Below, piece after piece: positions 35,701-46,458 of a stretch of DNA of 64,000 nt. This stretch comes from Scolanthus callimorphus (lineage: Eukaryota > Cnidaria > Anthozoa > Actiniaria > Edwardsiidae). The stretch is from positions 12,305,912-12,369,911 of the forward strand of contig CM066920.1 of assembly GCA_033964015.1 (NCBI GenBank), given 5' to 3'. Positions within the stretch are counted from its first letter, which is position 1. Each line of letters starts with the position of its first letter. The notes below the pieces were generated by a model. The model saw nothing but the letters and a program-made list of their open reading frames with translations, had not been told where the DNA came from and ran no database searches. The position numbers and the translations under genes were made by a program.

Positions 35701-38700
35701 CCAATGGCGACTAGGCTGGAGCAGGATTTTCAACCGAGTCGTTGAATGGCGACTTGCCTTTCCAGTCTGTCGGTTTTAGCTGTCAACAGCATTAATGCGG
35801 CCATCTTTCTATTATGGCGACCAAACTTCACTATTTGGCGACTATAATTTTTTATTTAGGCGCCAATGTTACCTCTCATTAATGTTGTGCGCTGTGATGT
35901 GTTCCAAATAACAGACTCGGCCTGAAGATATAAGATTGCGAAAAGTCGAGATTTTGCGCGTGACTGTTCAAAAGGAATTACAGCGGATTTCAGGTGACTG
36001 TCGTGAGTAATTCACGATTACTTTGTAAATACGCCTACAGGTTTTATTCAGAATTGGTGTAATCACTTTGTCATTGGTTTCACTACATATGAAAGTCTCT
36101 CTATGTCCCCTCCTATTTGCTAAAGTTCCTCATTTTTTAAAGCAGGGGAGCAAATGTCCCACTCAATTTCTAGAATGAACATGAAAATATTCAACTCCAA
36201 GAACATTTGTTGCAAATTGATCGAACTTGTTGCGCGTAGTAGAGCGTGGTGAAAACCGCGCAATATCGACCACAAACTGGCAACGTAGCAATATTGCGAC
36301 ACAAGTTGCGGGATGTTGTGTCTAGTATTCCCTAGATTTAAGTCTTTGTCAGAAAAAGTTTCCCCCTTAAAAGACCAAATTCAGCTACACTATTGGCACA
36401 TGATAAAAATGACGTAAATAAGAGTTTCACTGTGCCCCCCCCCCCCCCCCTCCTCCTGAATTGTCTTTTCACAAGACAGGGTGAGTCAGAACAAGGGAAT
36501 CTATGTAATCGTTGTTGATATTGGCAATGAATATTTTCTCAAATGCCAATTAATTTGTTTTCCAGATCGTGTGCGTCATCTGCTCCCGGCTGCTAGAGCT
36601 GGCTAGCGTCAAATCCGAAGACAAAAACATGGTGTGGAGTTTATCCAAGGACGTAAAAACTGTGTTCTCTGAGCCCGAGGAGACTGAACTGGATACGGCG
36701 TCCAATAGCGACCAGACGGACACGGGGGAAACAGGGCTGGAGGGGGGAGGGATGGAAAATAACATATCATGGCAGCGTGAAGACACAGCTACGGAAATGA
36801 AACATAACCCGTACGTTGAGAGTGACATTGGCCAAAGAACTAGGACTAACACGGTGCTACAACGCTCCCAAAGCACTGAAGACGTCATTGATGACGTCAC
36901 TGAGAAGGCGGAATTGTTGCGGCGCGTGTCATCTATAGGGTCGCACGCTGGACTAGCACGGTCGCATTCCGATGCGGAACTCTTTCCACCGTCAAGTTTG
37001 AGCTCGGAAAATCTCCCCACCGATATACCACAGGGAACATTTGCGCCAGCCGTGCACGGACTGAAATTAGAACCTTTAAATTATTCTTTAAATAAAAAGG
37101 GTAAAAAAGGGAAAAGCAAGAAAAATAAGAAGAAAAGCCGGGAAGAAGCTGATTCCGGTAAAAACTCAACATTGGATAACGAGGACTCCATAGAATCAAA
37201 TATGAATCATAAAAACGCTGATGATATTAGTACCCAGGCTACTACGGATGCGGTAGAAGATAGGGTGCTAGTTGCTAAGGCCCTGGGTTCTAGCGCATGT
37301 GCCGATGCTGGCGTTCAAAATCGAACCGAAAAGCTCAAGGTTAGGAGTTCTTTTTCCACTATTGTTCCTGCGTTAGTGATATGCATGCAGGGACGGCGAA
37401 TGCCCCCCCCCCCCCCCCCCCCACTTCCGCATATCAAGAAATGGGTGTCGCGCTTCTCCACTTGCATATATAGAAATATCCACATACCATATTTGGAATG
37501 CTAGTAACGTTTTTGTTATTTCTATTGAATTATAAGGTTGCAAAATCCATCAGAACTAACAGACATTTGAGAAATGATGTTCGTCTTTTTAATACTTTTT
37601 AACCGAGAGCCTAGAAGCAAGAAACCACAGGAACCCCACATAGTCACTAGAAAAACGACACAGTCGATATGTGGATATTTACATCCGCGGCTTCTTTGTT
37701 TTTCAGCGTAAACTGAACGCTAGTGAGGCAGGATGGGATGAGTTAAGGACGGAAAGTGATCCGTGGGTGCTCTCTCGTCTTGTCTATGCTTGGTTAGAAG
37801 AACTCGCGGTAAGAAGCACTTAAAGGCCTATTTACACGCTGCGATTTGTCGGGCCCCGTGTCTTGTGCTGCGTTCGGTGTCGGCCCGACACTGAAAAATA
37901 TGTGGCATCGCGTCAGATTTATTCGTGTCGGGGTCGATTTTCCTTCGGCCGAATCAAATAACTTGCGGCTCAATAAACAATCGGGCCGACAAATCACAGC
38001 GTGTGAATGGGCCTTTAGCCTGGTTCACGCCAGATAAAAAACAATATTAATGTGCGCGATCTTATTTTGCGACAAGATAGAAGTCCCAACAGAAGGGGGG
38101 GGGGGGACTTGCCATGTCGTTATGCGTTTCTTATGTTGCGATGTTAGAGAAGGGAAAACCAAAACAGAAACGCAAAATGTGCCAACGTTTCGGACCTTTA
38201 TTTGTCCTTCTTCAGGGCGACATACATACAGCCCCAACGTTGCGATCATATGGTCGCCAATGGCGATAAGATTGAGGGTTTGGCGAGTAAAAATTTAAAA
38301 CTAGCGGTTTCAATTGAAAGTCAAATGCTGCGAGCGCGATTTTACAATCTACATGCCTTGGTATTCATGACTGTAAGCGGCTGCTTTCTTGTTGGGGTAG
38401 AGATGCTATATTCTCGTTGATTGACTGTTACAGTCAATGTTGCCGTGTTTTACTGCATTTTTATTTGGGCCTTTCAAGTAGAAGAAACCATTGCAACAAA
38501 GGTGAGACACTTTTGCTTTGGCAAACAGCTTAACCGAGGAATTTGGGAATTACAATAAACATTTGTATACCGACTGTAGAGCTGTTAGCAAAAAATTGCA
38601 TTTCACTGCAGGTCTTCAGCTTTTTCGAACACAAGACAATCGGATAATCTGATGCACTTTGGCACACGACTGCAACTGGATAATAAACAAACACTGAATA

Positions 38701-41700
38701 AAACCCAACTTAATCGTGAAAATAGCGCTTCTCTTGCAAAGCACAACACAGATTGCTAAAATAAACGTACAGCTCATCGTTGTGAGCATTTATTTGGTCT
38801 CAGACGTACCTTAAAAGGCATGAAATGCAGTAAAACCCGGCATTACAAAAGCGGAGATGTTTCGCCGGACGATATCAGAAGATCTCATGGGTGAGTGCTA
38901 TTTCCTGTCTACATCCCCCATCGCAAAATGTGTCGTCGTGATTGTGAGGCTCAACAGCCGTACGTCCAGCCCGTTGAAGCGACCTCGAATAAAATCGTGT
39001 TATGCAAATCGCGCCCGGCTGCAAATCTCGTCCTTTCGTAGCGAATCATTCTTCGTAGCGAATCATTCTTCGGAGCGAATATGTTGCTGCTCCTAACGTC
39101 GCAACAATTAGTCGCCAAATAGCGTCCTACCTTTCCAGAAAATTCCTTCTCAAAATTAGTTGTCAATAGCATTAATGAGGTATGGAAGGGTGGCGACCAA
39201 ACTTCACTGTTTACCGAATAGATTCTTTATATAGGCGCCAATCGCACCTCTCGCAAAAAGTTTATATTACGCCCTTGGCTCTTGCACGCTTAATATTCGT
39301 CCACCGTGGACATAAAATAAGTAAAATTGTAACCATGAAAACACATGTACATTTGCCCGTAGTAATCAAAATAATCATCCAAATTAATAGAAAAACCTTT
39401 AAAGTGTTAAACAAATGCAATTCTCAAACTCATTAATTATTCATGAGGGCGTAGACCAATGGGGTTCTTGCATTTGGTCAGGTGTATGACTTTGGAAACC
39501 CAATGAAACACCAGTTGAAAATCACTAGTGTTTGAAATGATTTCAAACACTAGTGATATTGAGTTCTTAATTAGCATATTCATAGACTACTCAAACACAA
39601 TTCAATAACATGTTTAATTGTCTTGATCGGCAGCTTCTTCTCTTTCTTGTTCTTTAGCGCCAATCCTGCCCGCTCGTCCCGTCCTTCCCTTCTGCGTTTA
39701 GCAAACGTTTGAAGTGAGCAAATCTAACAAAACAAAAATGTTATAAATATGACTAGTGTTATCAGAACATGCAAACACTAGAGTTCGTTGTTGCACTCGG
39801 ATCTTGTTTTGCCCAAAAGACCCAAAAATATTTTCAGCAATCAAAACTAGCAATCCATTTCCATCCGCTTTAATTTGAACCAAAACGCTGCAAAGCGCTG
39901 TTAATTTATCAGTCGAAAGCTTACTTAACAAGCGTAGGCTAATATTTTGGTTGCTCCTAGTGAATTCACTGCTTTCTAGCTCTCCAAATTACACTGATAA
40001 TATCGTGGCTAATGGCATGCTTGGAGCAGAAACGTGGACATATAAACATATATATACTAACCTTTGTCGTTGCCATCCAAGAAATTGAAATCCAGGTTGG
40101 GCTTTCGTTCCAGCACATACCGACGTATCTCGCACACGATTTGGTAGAGAGTTTTGGGCGGATACCGCTATCCTTTCTTTTTCTTCCGCAGTCTTAGGCG
40201 GACGAAACCTTGACTGCGCCATGTTCAAGGTGAAATGGCGATTCAATTAGCATATACAAGGTTGTACAATCTAGCAATTGATTAGATGGCATGTTCTTTG
40301 CCTGAACAAAAGGGCTGATCTAATCAGCTAATTTGGCGTCGTTGGGCTTATGTAATCACGTTTTTGTTCTTTAACATTCTAAGCGTGATTGCATAACATG
40401 ATATAAACTGTGTATTTTATTTGTGTGAGAAGTAATTCCAAAAACTCGTTCTGCGTGTTTCATTGGGATTACAAACAACTCGAAAACAATAAAACACTCG
40501 CGGCTACGCCGCTCGTGTTTCAATGGTTTTCTCGTTGTTTGCAAACCCAATGAAACACTTGAACTCGTTTTTGAAATATAACTTCTAGGTTGTTTTGACC
40601 TGTTATCAAGAGGATGGAATTGGATTGCGATGTGAGCTATTTTCTTGTCAGAGAAGTGGCCAGTAAGCGTGCGAGAGCCCCTTTAAGCTTCCTCGACGTT
40701 ACTTTCAGGTAGTCATTTTTCATGGGTGACACTCCCGTAGGGGCGGGGATGAGGGAGGGGGCTATATTCGGATGGTAGGTATGATGGTCGTATTTTTTAG
40801 GGGTTGAAATCAGCGGTTCGGTATTTTTAGGTGTTGTTTCAACTAAAATGGTACGCCGCTGAACCGTATGTTTTTGATTAATATTAATTTGAAATTAATT
40901 AAATTGTCATTTTAGGACCGACGAGTATTTTTAGGTTGGTAATGTTCTTTGACCAGGTATTTTTAGGATGGAAGTTCGGTCTTCCTAACGGCCATCCCTA
41001 CCATTTTAACATTGAAGTGCCCCTTTCCCTCCGTGAGACTGCTGCAGGTATCATATAATAGCTGATCCAGGTCCTTTGTTTTTTGTCAAGGAGCCCGTCC
41101 TAAGTCCAGAGGATGTCGACCTCCTGTGCGAGAACACAAATGACCCAGTTCAAGCAGTCAAACTCTTACACAAGGTAAAATGAAAACTCAAACACTAAAT
41201 CACACTTGCTTCGTAGTATAATGCGATTTTTATCAACAAAAGATCTCCAAATGGAGTTTAGTATCTGTAATGTTCATTCCACAGGGTACCCGAGGTACGA
41301 TTGAGTGTTTCGTAACGACAGTATGTGAGGTGAGTGTTCACCGCGACAAAAAATCTGCGAATGCGCATTTGTAACATGGTTCACATGTGGCATGGTGTAC
41401 ACGCCCGCACAGTCATACGTTTGTAACATGGTTCACATGCGGCATGGTGCACACGCCCACACACACACATACATTTGTAACATGGTTCACATGTGGAATG
41501 GTGCACACGCCCGTACAGTCATACGTTTGTAACATGGTTCACATGCGGCATGGTGCACACGCCCACACACACACATACATTTGTAACATGGTTCACATGT
41601 GGAATGGTGCACACGCCCGTACAGTCATACGTTTGTAACATGGTTCACATGCGGCATGGTGCACACGCCCACGCACAGACATACATTTGTAACATGGTTC

Positions 41701-42643
41701 ACATGTGGCATGGTGTACACGCCCGCACAGTCATACGTTTGTAACATGGTTCACATGCGGCATGGTGCACACGCCCACGCACAGACATACATTTGTAACA
41801 TGGTTCACATGTGGCATGGTGTACACGCCCGCACAGTCATACGTTTGTAACATGGTTCACATGCGGCATGGTGCACACGCCCACGCACAGACATACATTT
41901 GTAACATGGTTCACATGTGGCATGGTGTACACGCCCGTACAGTCGTACGTTTGTAACATGGTTTACATGCGGCATGGTGCACACGCCCACACACACACAT
42001 ACATTTGTAACATGGTTCACATGTGGTATGGTGCACACGCCCACACACACACATACATTTGTAACATGGTTAACATGTGGCATGGTGCACACGCCCGCAC
42101 AGTCATACATGTGTAACATGATTCACACGCGGCATGGTGTACGCGCTCGTACAGTCATACATTTGTAACATGGTTCACATGTTGCATGTAGTCGCTAACC
42201 GAAAAGAAGAGGAAATAAATATTTTCATATGAAATACTCCAAAATATGGACTGCACTTTAGTCCAGGAATATGCAGGTCACAGTTTTAAGATGCTAATTG
42301 CCAACGATATTATAATGCTTGTGTTCTCTACTAGCTGTTTCCCTTGCCGTCCGCCGACCTGGAAGACCGCGTACTGCGCAAACTCAGCATGGTGCTCACA
42401 CACAATCGCGTGCTGTCCTTGACCTTTCCCCGGGCCTCCCTCGACAGGATGGCATCTAACTCCTCAGGGGGATACCCTGAGTCCTCCCCAGGGGTAGAGG
42501 GAGAGGACGAAAGTGCTTTTGATGATGGAAGCATTGAAGAGCCACTTGCAACAGCGATGTCATACAAACTGCTCGTTTTCTTGAGAGAACTATTGAAGAG
42601 TCTAAAAGGAGAAAGACCTTCCACGTCATCCACATCAGCATGA
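28638..42643 (+). CDS. PTPDC1: PTPDC1, protein tyrosine phosphatase domain-containing protein 1, complete
   Basis: A CDC14/dual-specificity-type phosphatase; in vertebrates it is linked to centrosomes and cilium length. Exons: 28638-28867, 29078-29158, 30412-30527, 31421-31442, 31987-32065, 32500-32527, 32619-32680, 33457-33482, 34350-34439, 35538-35637, 36566-37339, 37707-37808, 41091-41174, 41285-41329, 42335-42643. All are GT/AG and in phase, giving 715 residues. The phosphatase domain is about residues 50-275: general-acid loop GWNDYG (Asp152), P-loop HCHAGLGRTG (Cys181, Arg187), then RPKAVQTRGQ. The P-loop is split between exons 6 and 7. Exons 4, 6 and 8 are only 22, 28 and 26 bases. Exon 11 codes a Ser/Lys-rich disordered linker (279-536), the least conserved part. 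The C-terminal part (537-715) has the family block SDPWVLSRLVYAWLEEL followed by LSPEDVDLL. Length is close to the vertebrate protein. The start has an adequate context and follows a YY1-type promoter. Confidence 0.94.
30690..31047 (-). mobile_element. 5'-truncated Penelope-like element: GIY-YIG endonuclease end plus terminal repeat
   Basis: On the minus strand, 31047-30772 reads HFNPTKVGHTLEDL then EGYWIEKLKTMAPDGLNLRE, the C-terminal block of the GIY-YIG endonuclease of Penelope-like retroelements. Just after it comes a hammerhead-type motif (30698-30741), which these elements carry in their terminal repeats. Reverse transcriptase is absent, as expected for 5' truncation. In the PTPDC1 intron between exons 3 and 4, antisense to the gene. 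Confidence 0.75.
30698..30741 (-). ncRNA. Hammerhead ribozyme-like motif in Penelope-like terminal repeat
   Basis: On the minus strand: CTGATGA, stem II AGGACA/TGTCC with loop GAATTAAA, then GAAAC and the self-complementary ACGT. All invariant core bases (CUGANGA...GAA) are present. Stem I pairing (ACCACC with GACTTT) is poor, so cleavage is doubtful. Confidence 0.5.
32711..32754. repeat. TCTG microsatellite
   Basis: About ten tandem CTGT units with one CCGT interruption, in the PTPDC1 intron just after exon 7. Confidence 0.9.
34271..34321. repeat. 51-bp palindrome next to PTPDC1 exon 9
   Basis: Arms AATAGGCCACTTGCACTA-CTGGGT face each other across one base with one mismatch. It ends 28 bases before the exon 9 acceptor. 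Confidence 0.85.
34570..34825. mobile_element. AGAGCRGATTTC MITE family, copy 2
   Basis: TAGAGCGGATTTCACATGAC at the left pairs with GTCATGTGAAAACCGCTCTA at the right. The interior carries repeated TTAGTAATTG and GATTGGCT motifs in both orientations. In the PTPDC1 intron between exons 9 and 10. Confidence 0.75.
35162..35444. mobile_element. MITE family TTTACA/GCAACAAAAATCG, copy 1
   Basis: The right end is ATGTAAACGGACCTTTA; internal words GAGATGCAAATCCGG, ACGCGACAAAAATC and GTTGCACCTAGTTTACATTAG match the copy at 53489-53817 in opposite orientation. The left end is eroded. Confidence 0.65.
37820..38017. mobile_element. MITE immediately after PTPDC1 exon 12
   Basis: TTAAAGGCCTATTTACACGC with CTGCGATTTGTCGGGCC pairs with GGCCGACAAATCACAGC and GTGTGAATGGGCCTTTA. 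It starts 12 bases after the exon 12 donor, so the donor's intronic context is largely transposon sequence. Confidence 0.75.
38181..38224 (-). ncRNA. Hammerhead ribozyme-like motif, second copy
   Basis: Minus strand: GCC-CTGAAGA, stem II AGGAC/GTCC(T) around AAATAAAG, GAAACGTT-GGC. CUGANGA allows A at the fourth-core position, stem I has GCC/GGC, and stem III is the short self-complementary ACGT found in Penelope-type hammerheads. No endonuclease ORF is attached; likely a solo terminal repeat in PTPDC1 intron 12. Confidence 0.5.
39523..39559. repeat. Perfect 37-bp palindrome ATCACTAGTGTTTGAAAT
   Basis: Two 18-base arms face each other across one G. It lies near the left border of the possible Crypton-like element. 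Confidence 0.85.
40062..40222 (-). pseudogene. Frameshifted fragment resembling Crypton/DUF3504-type recombinase leader
   Basis: The minus strand begins MAQSRFRPPKTAEEKERI and, in another frame, continues RYPPKTLYQIVCEIRRYVLE to LDFNFLDGNDK before a donor (AAAG|gttagt). Both pieces resemble the N-terminal part of the Crypton-derived (DUF3504/QRICH-like) proteins common in corals. The normal sequence between them is missing and the frame breaks, so it is a remnant. Family naming is from memory. Confidence 0.45.
41371..42182. repeat. 53-bp minisatellite with 106-bp higher-order period
   Basis: Units contain TTGTAACATGGTTCACATG, GGCATGGTG and ACACGCCC. They alternate between an A type ending CACAGTCATACGTT and a B type ending CACACACACATACATT, so the true period is 106 bases with about 7.5 dimers. 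It starts about 40 bases after the PTPDC1 exon 14 donor. Overlapping ORFs in it are artefacts. Confidence 0.93.
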
Positions 42644-43365
42644 TTTTGAAAAATTTTAACGAATTTAAATTAAGCTACAATCCCGGTCAAAACTTTTGAC
42701 CCACATCTTAAGGATTTAGATACTTAGAGTCCTCCGCCATGCAGCTCATTTCTCCCCCTTTCCCTCCGATCAATGTTAGGGCTGTAGAGATATCATCGGG
42801 ATTTTGTGTAGTTTTGGTTTCAGCATTGTACAGGGGGAGAGGGGGAGACGCATTGCTATTGTCGTATCTTTCGTCGTTCTTGGGTCTTACTAAATGCAGG
42901 GAGTGTGTCAACTAAATTTCGCGTGGATTGTTTATCCGTACGAGTCCATTACTAGGAGTGAGATATTATTAATGAAAACTTCATACGCCCTCACCGATAA
43001 TTGTTGCATGAGTAACAAACAGCCGCCTTTCTCAGCGTTACCTGCAGCGTTGCGTGACGACTGTGTGGCTGCGCATGTCACTGTATATAAAACATGAATT
43101 TTTAGTTTTTATAATTTATGAATGGAGGTTATTCCTCAATAGGTATTTAGTTACGAAATGGTATTTAGTTATTTTATTGTTGACTCTCGGAGAGCCATTT
43201 CCCCACTAGGCAGACTGCACAGCAAGATGGAATATAATACACATGGTATTTATGAAGTTATTTATTACGTTGCTATGGCTGCCGAGATGTACATAGTTTG
43301 CTGTGTAGATCAGATAATATAATGTCATCTTCATCTGGACTAATAAAGGTTCCTACTCCTGCCTG
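42644..43365 (+). terminator. PTPDC1: PTPDC1 3' UTR with poly(A) signal
   Basis: No coding signal follows the stop at 42641-42643. The first good AATAAA is at 43342-43347, followed by a GT/T-rich stretch (GTTGGTTGTTTTTTTT), giving a UTR of about 700 bases. Earlier cleavage using a variant signal cannot be excluded. Confidence 0.5.
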
Positions 43366-43542
43366 TTGGTTGTTTTTTTTCACTAGAAAATCCTAAATTG
43401 ACACTAATATTTACTAGGATAGAGGGAAATAGTGTGTTTTGTGGTCCCGAAACCGCTGATGTTTCCCGGAGTGGAGCTGAGACCACATAACATACTGCTT
43501 TTCCGAGGTTCCAGTAAGATAAGTGCTTTATTATCATACCAG

Positions 43543-43587
43543 GGCGTTTTGAGAAACGGGCCCCAGGGGCCCGTTTCTCAAAACGCC
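43543..43587. repeat. Perfect 45-bp palindrome
   Basis: GGCGTTTTGAGAAACGGGCCCC and its exact complement are separated by one base. It lies about 180 bases past the PTPDC1 poly(A) signal. Confidence 0.95.
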
Positions 43588-43806
43588 AGGTAACAAAACA
43601 AAAAACAGAGAAATAAAGAACAGTTTTTTACGCGTGCAAAGGCGCTTACGCCGATGTGGTGGATTTTTTTATGTTTTTTCATTTACGTGACTTTATCATT
43701 CAGTCAGTTAAGGAGCTGAAACTGGTCAGGTTGTACTGGTCAGGACGCGCAGCATCGCTCTTCAACTCGTTTTGCAACAATTTTGCGAGAGTACAAGTTG
43801 ATCGTT

Positions 43807-44348
43807 CTTGAAATAGTTTTTCAGTGATGGTGCGCTAGTAAGTTATTTGCAGTTTATTTCCTTGTGCTTCTACCAATCAATCTGATCCTCCGATATAATA
43901 ATACTGATGAGTATGTGGTGCAAATGCACCAGAGCTTGTGACGGGAAGAGTATCCATAGCAACGCACGACACCTCTAAATATACCCTACTTTTTTTACTT
44001 TAAAAATTGATATCTCGAAAAATCCGCGGTAAATTTTTCTCAAAATCGCAAATAATGAGCGAGAGTAGTTTTATGAAGTTGAAAATAAAAAAAGTTATCA
44101 GTAGGAACATGCACACCTCAGCAAAACATGTTTTTTCTGAATATTTTTTTTAATTTTAGATAAAATTCGCCAAATAATTGTAAGCAGCTCAGACTGATAA
44201 CGATTAAAAATATATCCAAATTCCAAAAAAATTCACCGTCAAGTTTTTCTATAATTGCGCGTGCAGTGAGCATGTCACAAAATAACACGATCTGTAGAAG
44301 TGCAAATACCTTACTAGTGCACCATGATCACTGAAAAACTATTTCAAG
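43807..44348. mobile_element. MITE with about 37-bp terminal inverted repeats
   Basis: CTTGAAATAGTTTTTCAGTG at the left and CACTGAAAAACTATTTCAAG at the right, extended inward by ATGGTGC and TAGTAAG. About 540 bases, AT-rich, no ORF. Confidence 0.8.
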
Positions 44349-45181
44349 CCTCCTTAAGGGATTTTGTGCCTCGCATTTCCCCAGCTTTACGTTGCGATAA
44401 TTATGAGGTGACTCATTGAGGACTAGCTAAATTAATATTCAACAGATAATTGTTTATCCGCTCATTAGGAAGTAAGGGAGGTACCGTTCAATATTTAAGT
44501 TCGTTATTGTAAAATATTTCTCCCATCAATTTAGCCATGAAAATAATTGATTATTTATCGACTGAACCAGGAGCCCTGAGCAGTACATTTTTCCGCTGCT
44601 CTACAACATGTTACTTTCTGTTTTCTTCCTGCATGGGAAGTTTTATGTATCATGTACGCTCTACGGAGAAGACTGGGAAAACAGAGTTTACACTGCCATT
44701 CAAGGTGCGTTTTCCATTTAAGAATACTCGTCATTTCTAAAGAACAAACGATGCGCATTTGAATAGTACGTAAAAACTCGTTTTTTTTTCTTCAAATCTC
44801 ACCTTTTTGTGAAATGCTATAGCATGTCTCACAGTCAGGGACTCTTAGATTTGTTTTTCCACCAAGTATTGAAAATACCCGTGTAGAACAAAAGCGTGGA
44901 AGCCATGTTGCTGCTAGGAACAAAAGCGGTAGCCGAACGTTCCTTTCAATGTTTTCGGTACCAATATGGCCGCCAGTGACGTCACATGCAATCCAAGAAT
45001 TGTTACTGTGTTGTATTCAAACTTGACAGGAAAGAAGCTTCAGGCTAATACGCTAGCTAGGCATGATGTCGACTGGCCTCTAGACTGCGCCATGTTGTGT
45101 ATGAAGACGTACGCCCAAGTGTAAATCGTTCAACTTCAAGGCTCCACAGGGCGGCAGCCGAGGAGAGTGTCAGGTGAACAA
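44349..45181. other. Intergenic sequence, no gene seen
   Basis: A 67-codon ORF at 44537-44740 has no recognisable features. There is a CRE-like GTGACGTCAC near 44983 beside ATGGCCGCC, a promoter-like pair with no gene attached. Confidence 0.4.
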
Positions 45182-45532
45182 TGGCTGATTGCATTTTTAA
45201 TCCGCACTGGGGGAGGTTGAGGACCTATGGAAAATTTTTCCAGGGGGGTTGTTTTGGACCCTGGAAATTCCACGGGAGGGGGTGTGTCTGGAGACTGGAA
45301 ATTCCAGGGGAGAGGGGTAAAAATGGTGACTTTCCAGGGTCATTTTATCCAAAAATAGATTTTCCAGGGGTATTTTGCCAGAAAAAATGGAAATTCCAGG
45401 GGAGGGGGTCCTTTATGAGGTTGGAAATTCCAGGGGAGGGGGTCTGTTTCACGAGTGGAAATTCCAGGGGAGGGGGTCTTTTTAAGGGAGGTCCTCAACC
45501 CCCCCGGTGTGGTTTAAAAATGCAATCAGCCA
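45182..45532. mobile_element. MITE with TGGCTGATTGCATTTTTAA ends and internal tandem repeats
   Basis: Left TGGCTGATTGCATTTTTAA and its complement at the right extend to about 43 bases through GGTTGAGGACC. The interior repeats GGAAATTCCAGGGGAGGGGGT about seven times. A 154-codon ORF across it is an artefact of the repeats. Confidence 0.85.
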
Positions 45533-45729
45533 ATGCATCCAAAAACGAGCAACCGAACTGGATGAAGAACTCGTTACATTGGGCCTACTATGAAACCATG
45601 GAAATCGAAGTAAGGCGTCATCATGCAAAGAATCGTAACAAGTAGTGGCACAAGTATATACGGGCCTGTTTAATGAGACGCGAGAATTTACACAACATAC
45701 CATTTCATGATATATCATTATACCATATG

Positions 45730-45852
45730 AGAGCGGATTTTATATGACTGCTTTGAAATCAATCGCAAAGTAATAATAGATCCTATAGGAGTGATTGTGA
45801 AGTAATTATCAGCTATTACTCACAACTTGACAGGCACCTGAAATCCGCTCTA
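45730..45852. mobile_element. AGAGCRGATTTC MITE family, copy 3
   Basis: AGAGCGGATTTTATATGACT pairs imperfectly with the right end CACCTGAAATCCGCTCTA. A lone left end of the family also occurs near 35981. Confidence 0.6.
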
Positions 45853-46035
45853 TGCCACACCATTTTAAACTATACCACACCATGCCGTGCCTTTACATAC
45901 CAAATAACCATACCTTGCCGCACGGACACCATAACCATCTTGTGCAATTCCACATGCCATATGGTATAACATACCTCGAATCCGTACCGTTCCAAATTAC
46001 CATCGGCACCAACTATAACATTCATGTTTCCACAG

Positions 46036-46458
46036 GAAGTTGAGACATGTCTGGATTTGTATCATCGTGGTTTGGCAGAGCGCAATGGTATCTATTCCCT
46101 GTATGATCGCGAAATGGGTCAAATCGCCCACACATACTGTGACTTCACAAGCGAACCTGGGTCTGTCTGGACTCTAGTTATGTCCTGGGCCCATGCAAAC
46201 AGTCACAAACAGCGTTATTGCACAAAGTCACTAGCAGAGGATTCAGCAGAAAACAAACTGCGGCCCAACTGGGAAGACTACCGCCTGTCCCACAATCGTA
46301 TTTTTTTCATTTCCAAGCGCTCTACCCAATGGCGAGTTACGACTCAGTTCCAGAATAACAACGGCTCGCGCAGAGATTACATGAGAGGAAAAGTTTCGGA
46401 GTTGGATGTGCTAAACTTTGTCGGAATGTGGGTTTCATATCAAGATAGTTCCCGTTGA
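46036..46458 (+). CDS. Fibrinogen-like (FReD-type) domain exon, partial gene or fragment
   Basis: After a clean acceptor (tttccacag) the frame reads 140 residues to a stop. CLDLYHRGL, NGIYSL, YCDF and WTLVMSW in order match the N-terminal half of extracellular fibrinogen-related domains, followed by NWEDYRLS and WRVTTQF as in a cnidarian-type secreted family I half recognise. Two conserved cysteines are present (CLDLY and YCDF), plus a third at RYCTKS. Fibrinogen-like domains normally run about 70-80 residues further, so the stop is early; a possible donor (AAT|gtgggt) just before it may lead to a next exon that I could not find. No signal-peptide exon was found upstream, where the preceding 850 bases are mostly two MITEs. 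It is either one exon of a split gene or a decaying copy. Confidence 0.5.
   Translation, partial: EVETCLDLYHRGLAERNGIYSLYDREMGQIAHTYCDFTSEPGSVWTLVMSWAHANSHKQRYCTKSLAEDSAENKLRPNWEDYRLSHNRIFFISKRSTQWRVTTQFQNNNGSRRDYMRGKVSELDVLNFVGMWVSYQDSSR

Larger units (their letters stand above)
39495..40560. mobile_element. Possible Crypton-like element bounded by direct repeats
   Basis: AAACCCAATGAAACAC occurs in the same orientation near 39497 and 40545. Between them lie a recombinase-like remnant (40062-40222), an 18-bp-arm palindrome (39523-39559), and inverted copies of GTGTTTCATTGGG. Crypton elements lack terminal inverted repeats and are bounded by short direct repeats. Boundaries are tentative. Confidence 0.35.

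Noticed and set aside
41387..42168. Series of 83-104-codon ORFs rich in His/Met/Trp
   Set aside because: They recur every 106 bases with the minisatellite unit and are artefacts of it.
45181..45645. 154-codon ORF with Gly/Trp-rich repeats
   Set aside because: It spans a MITE with internal GGAAATTCCAGGGG repeats and continues into unrelated sequence.
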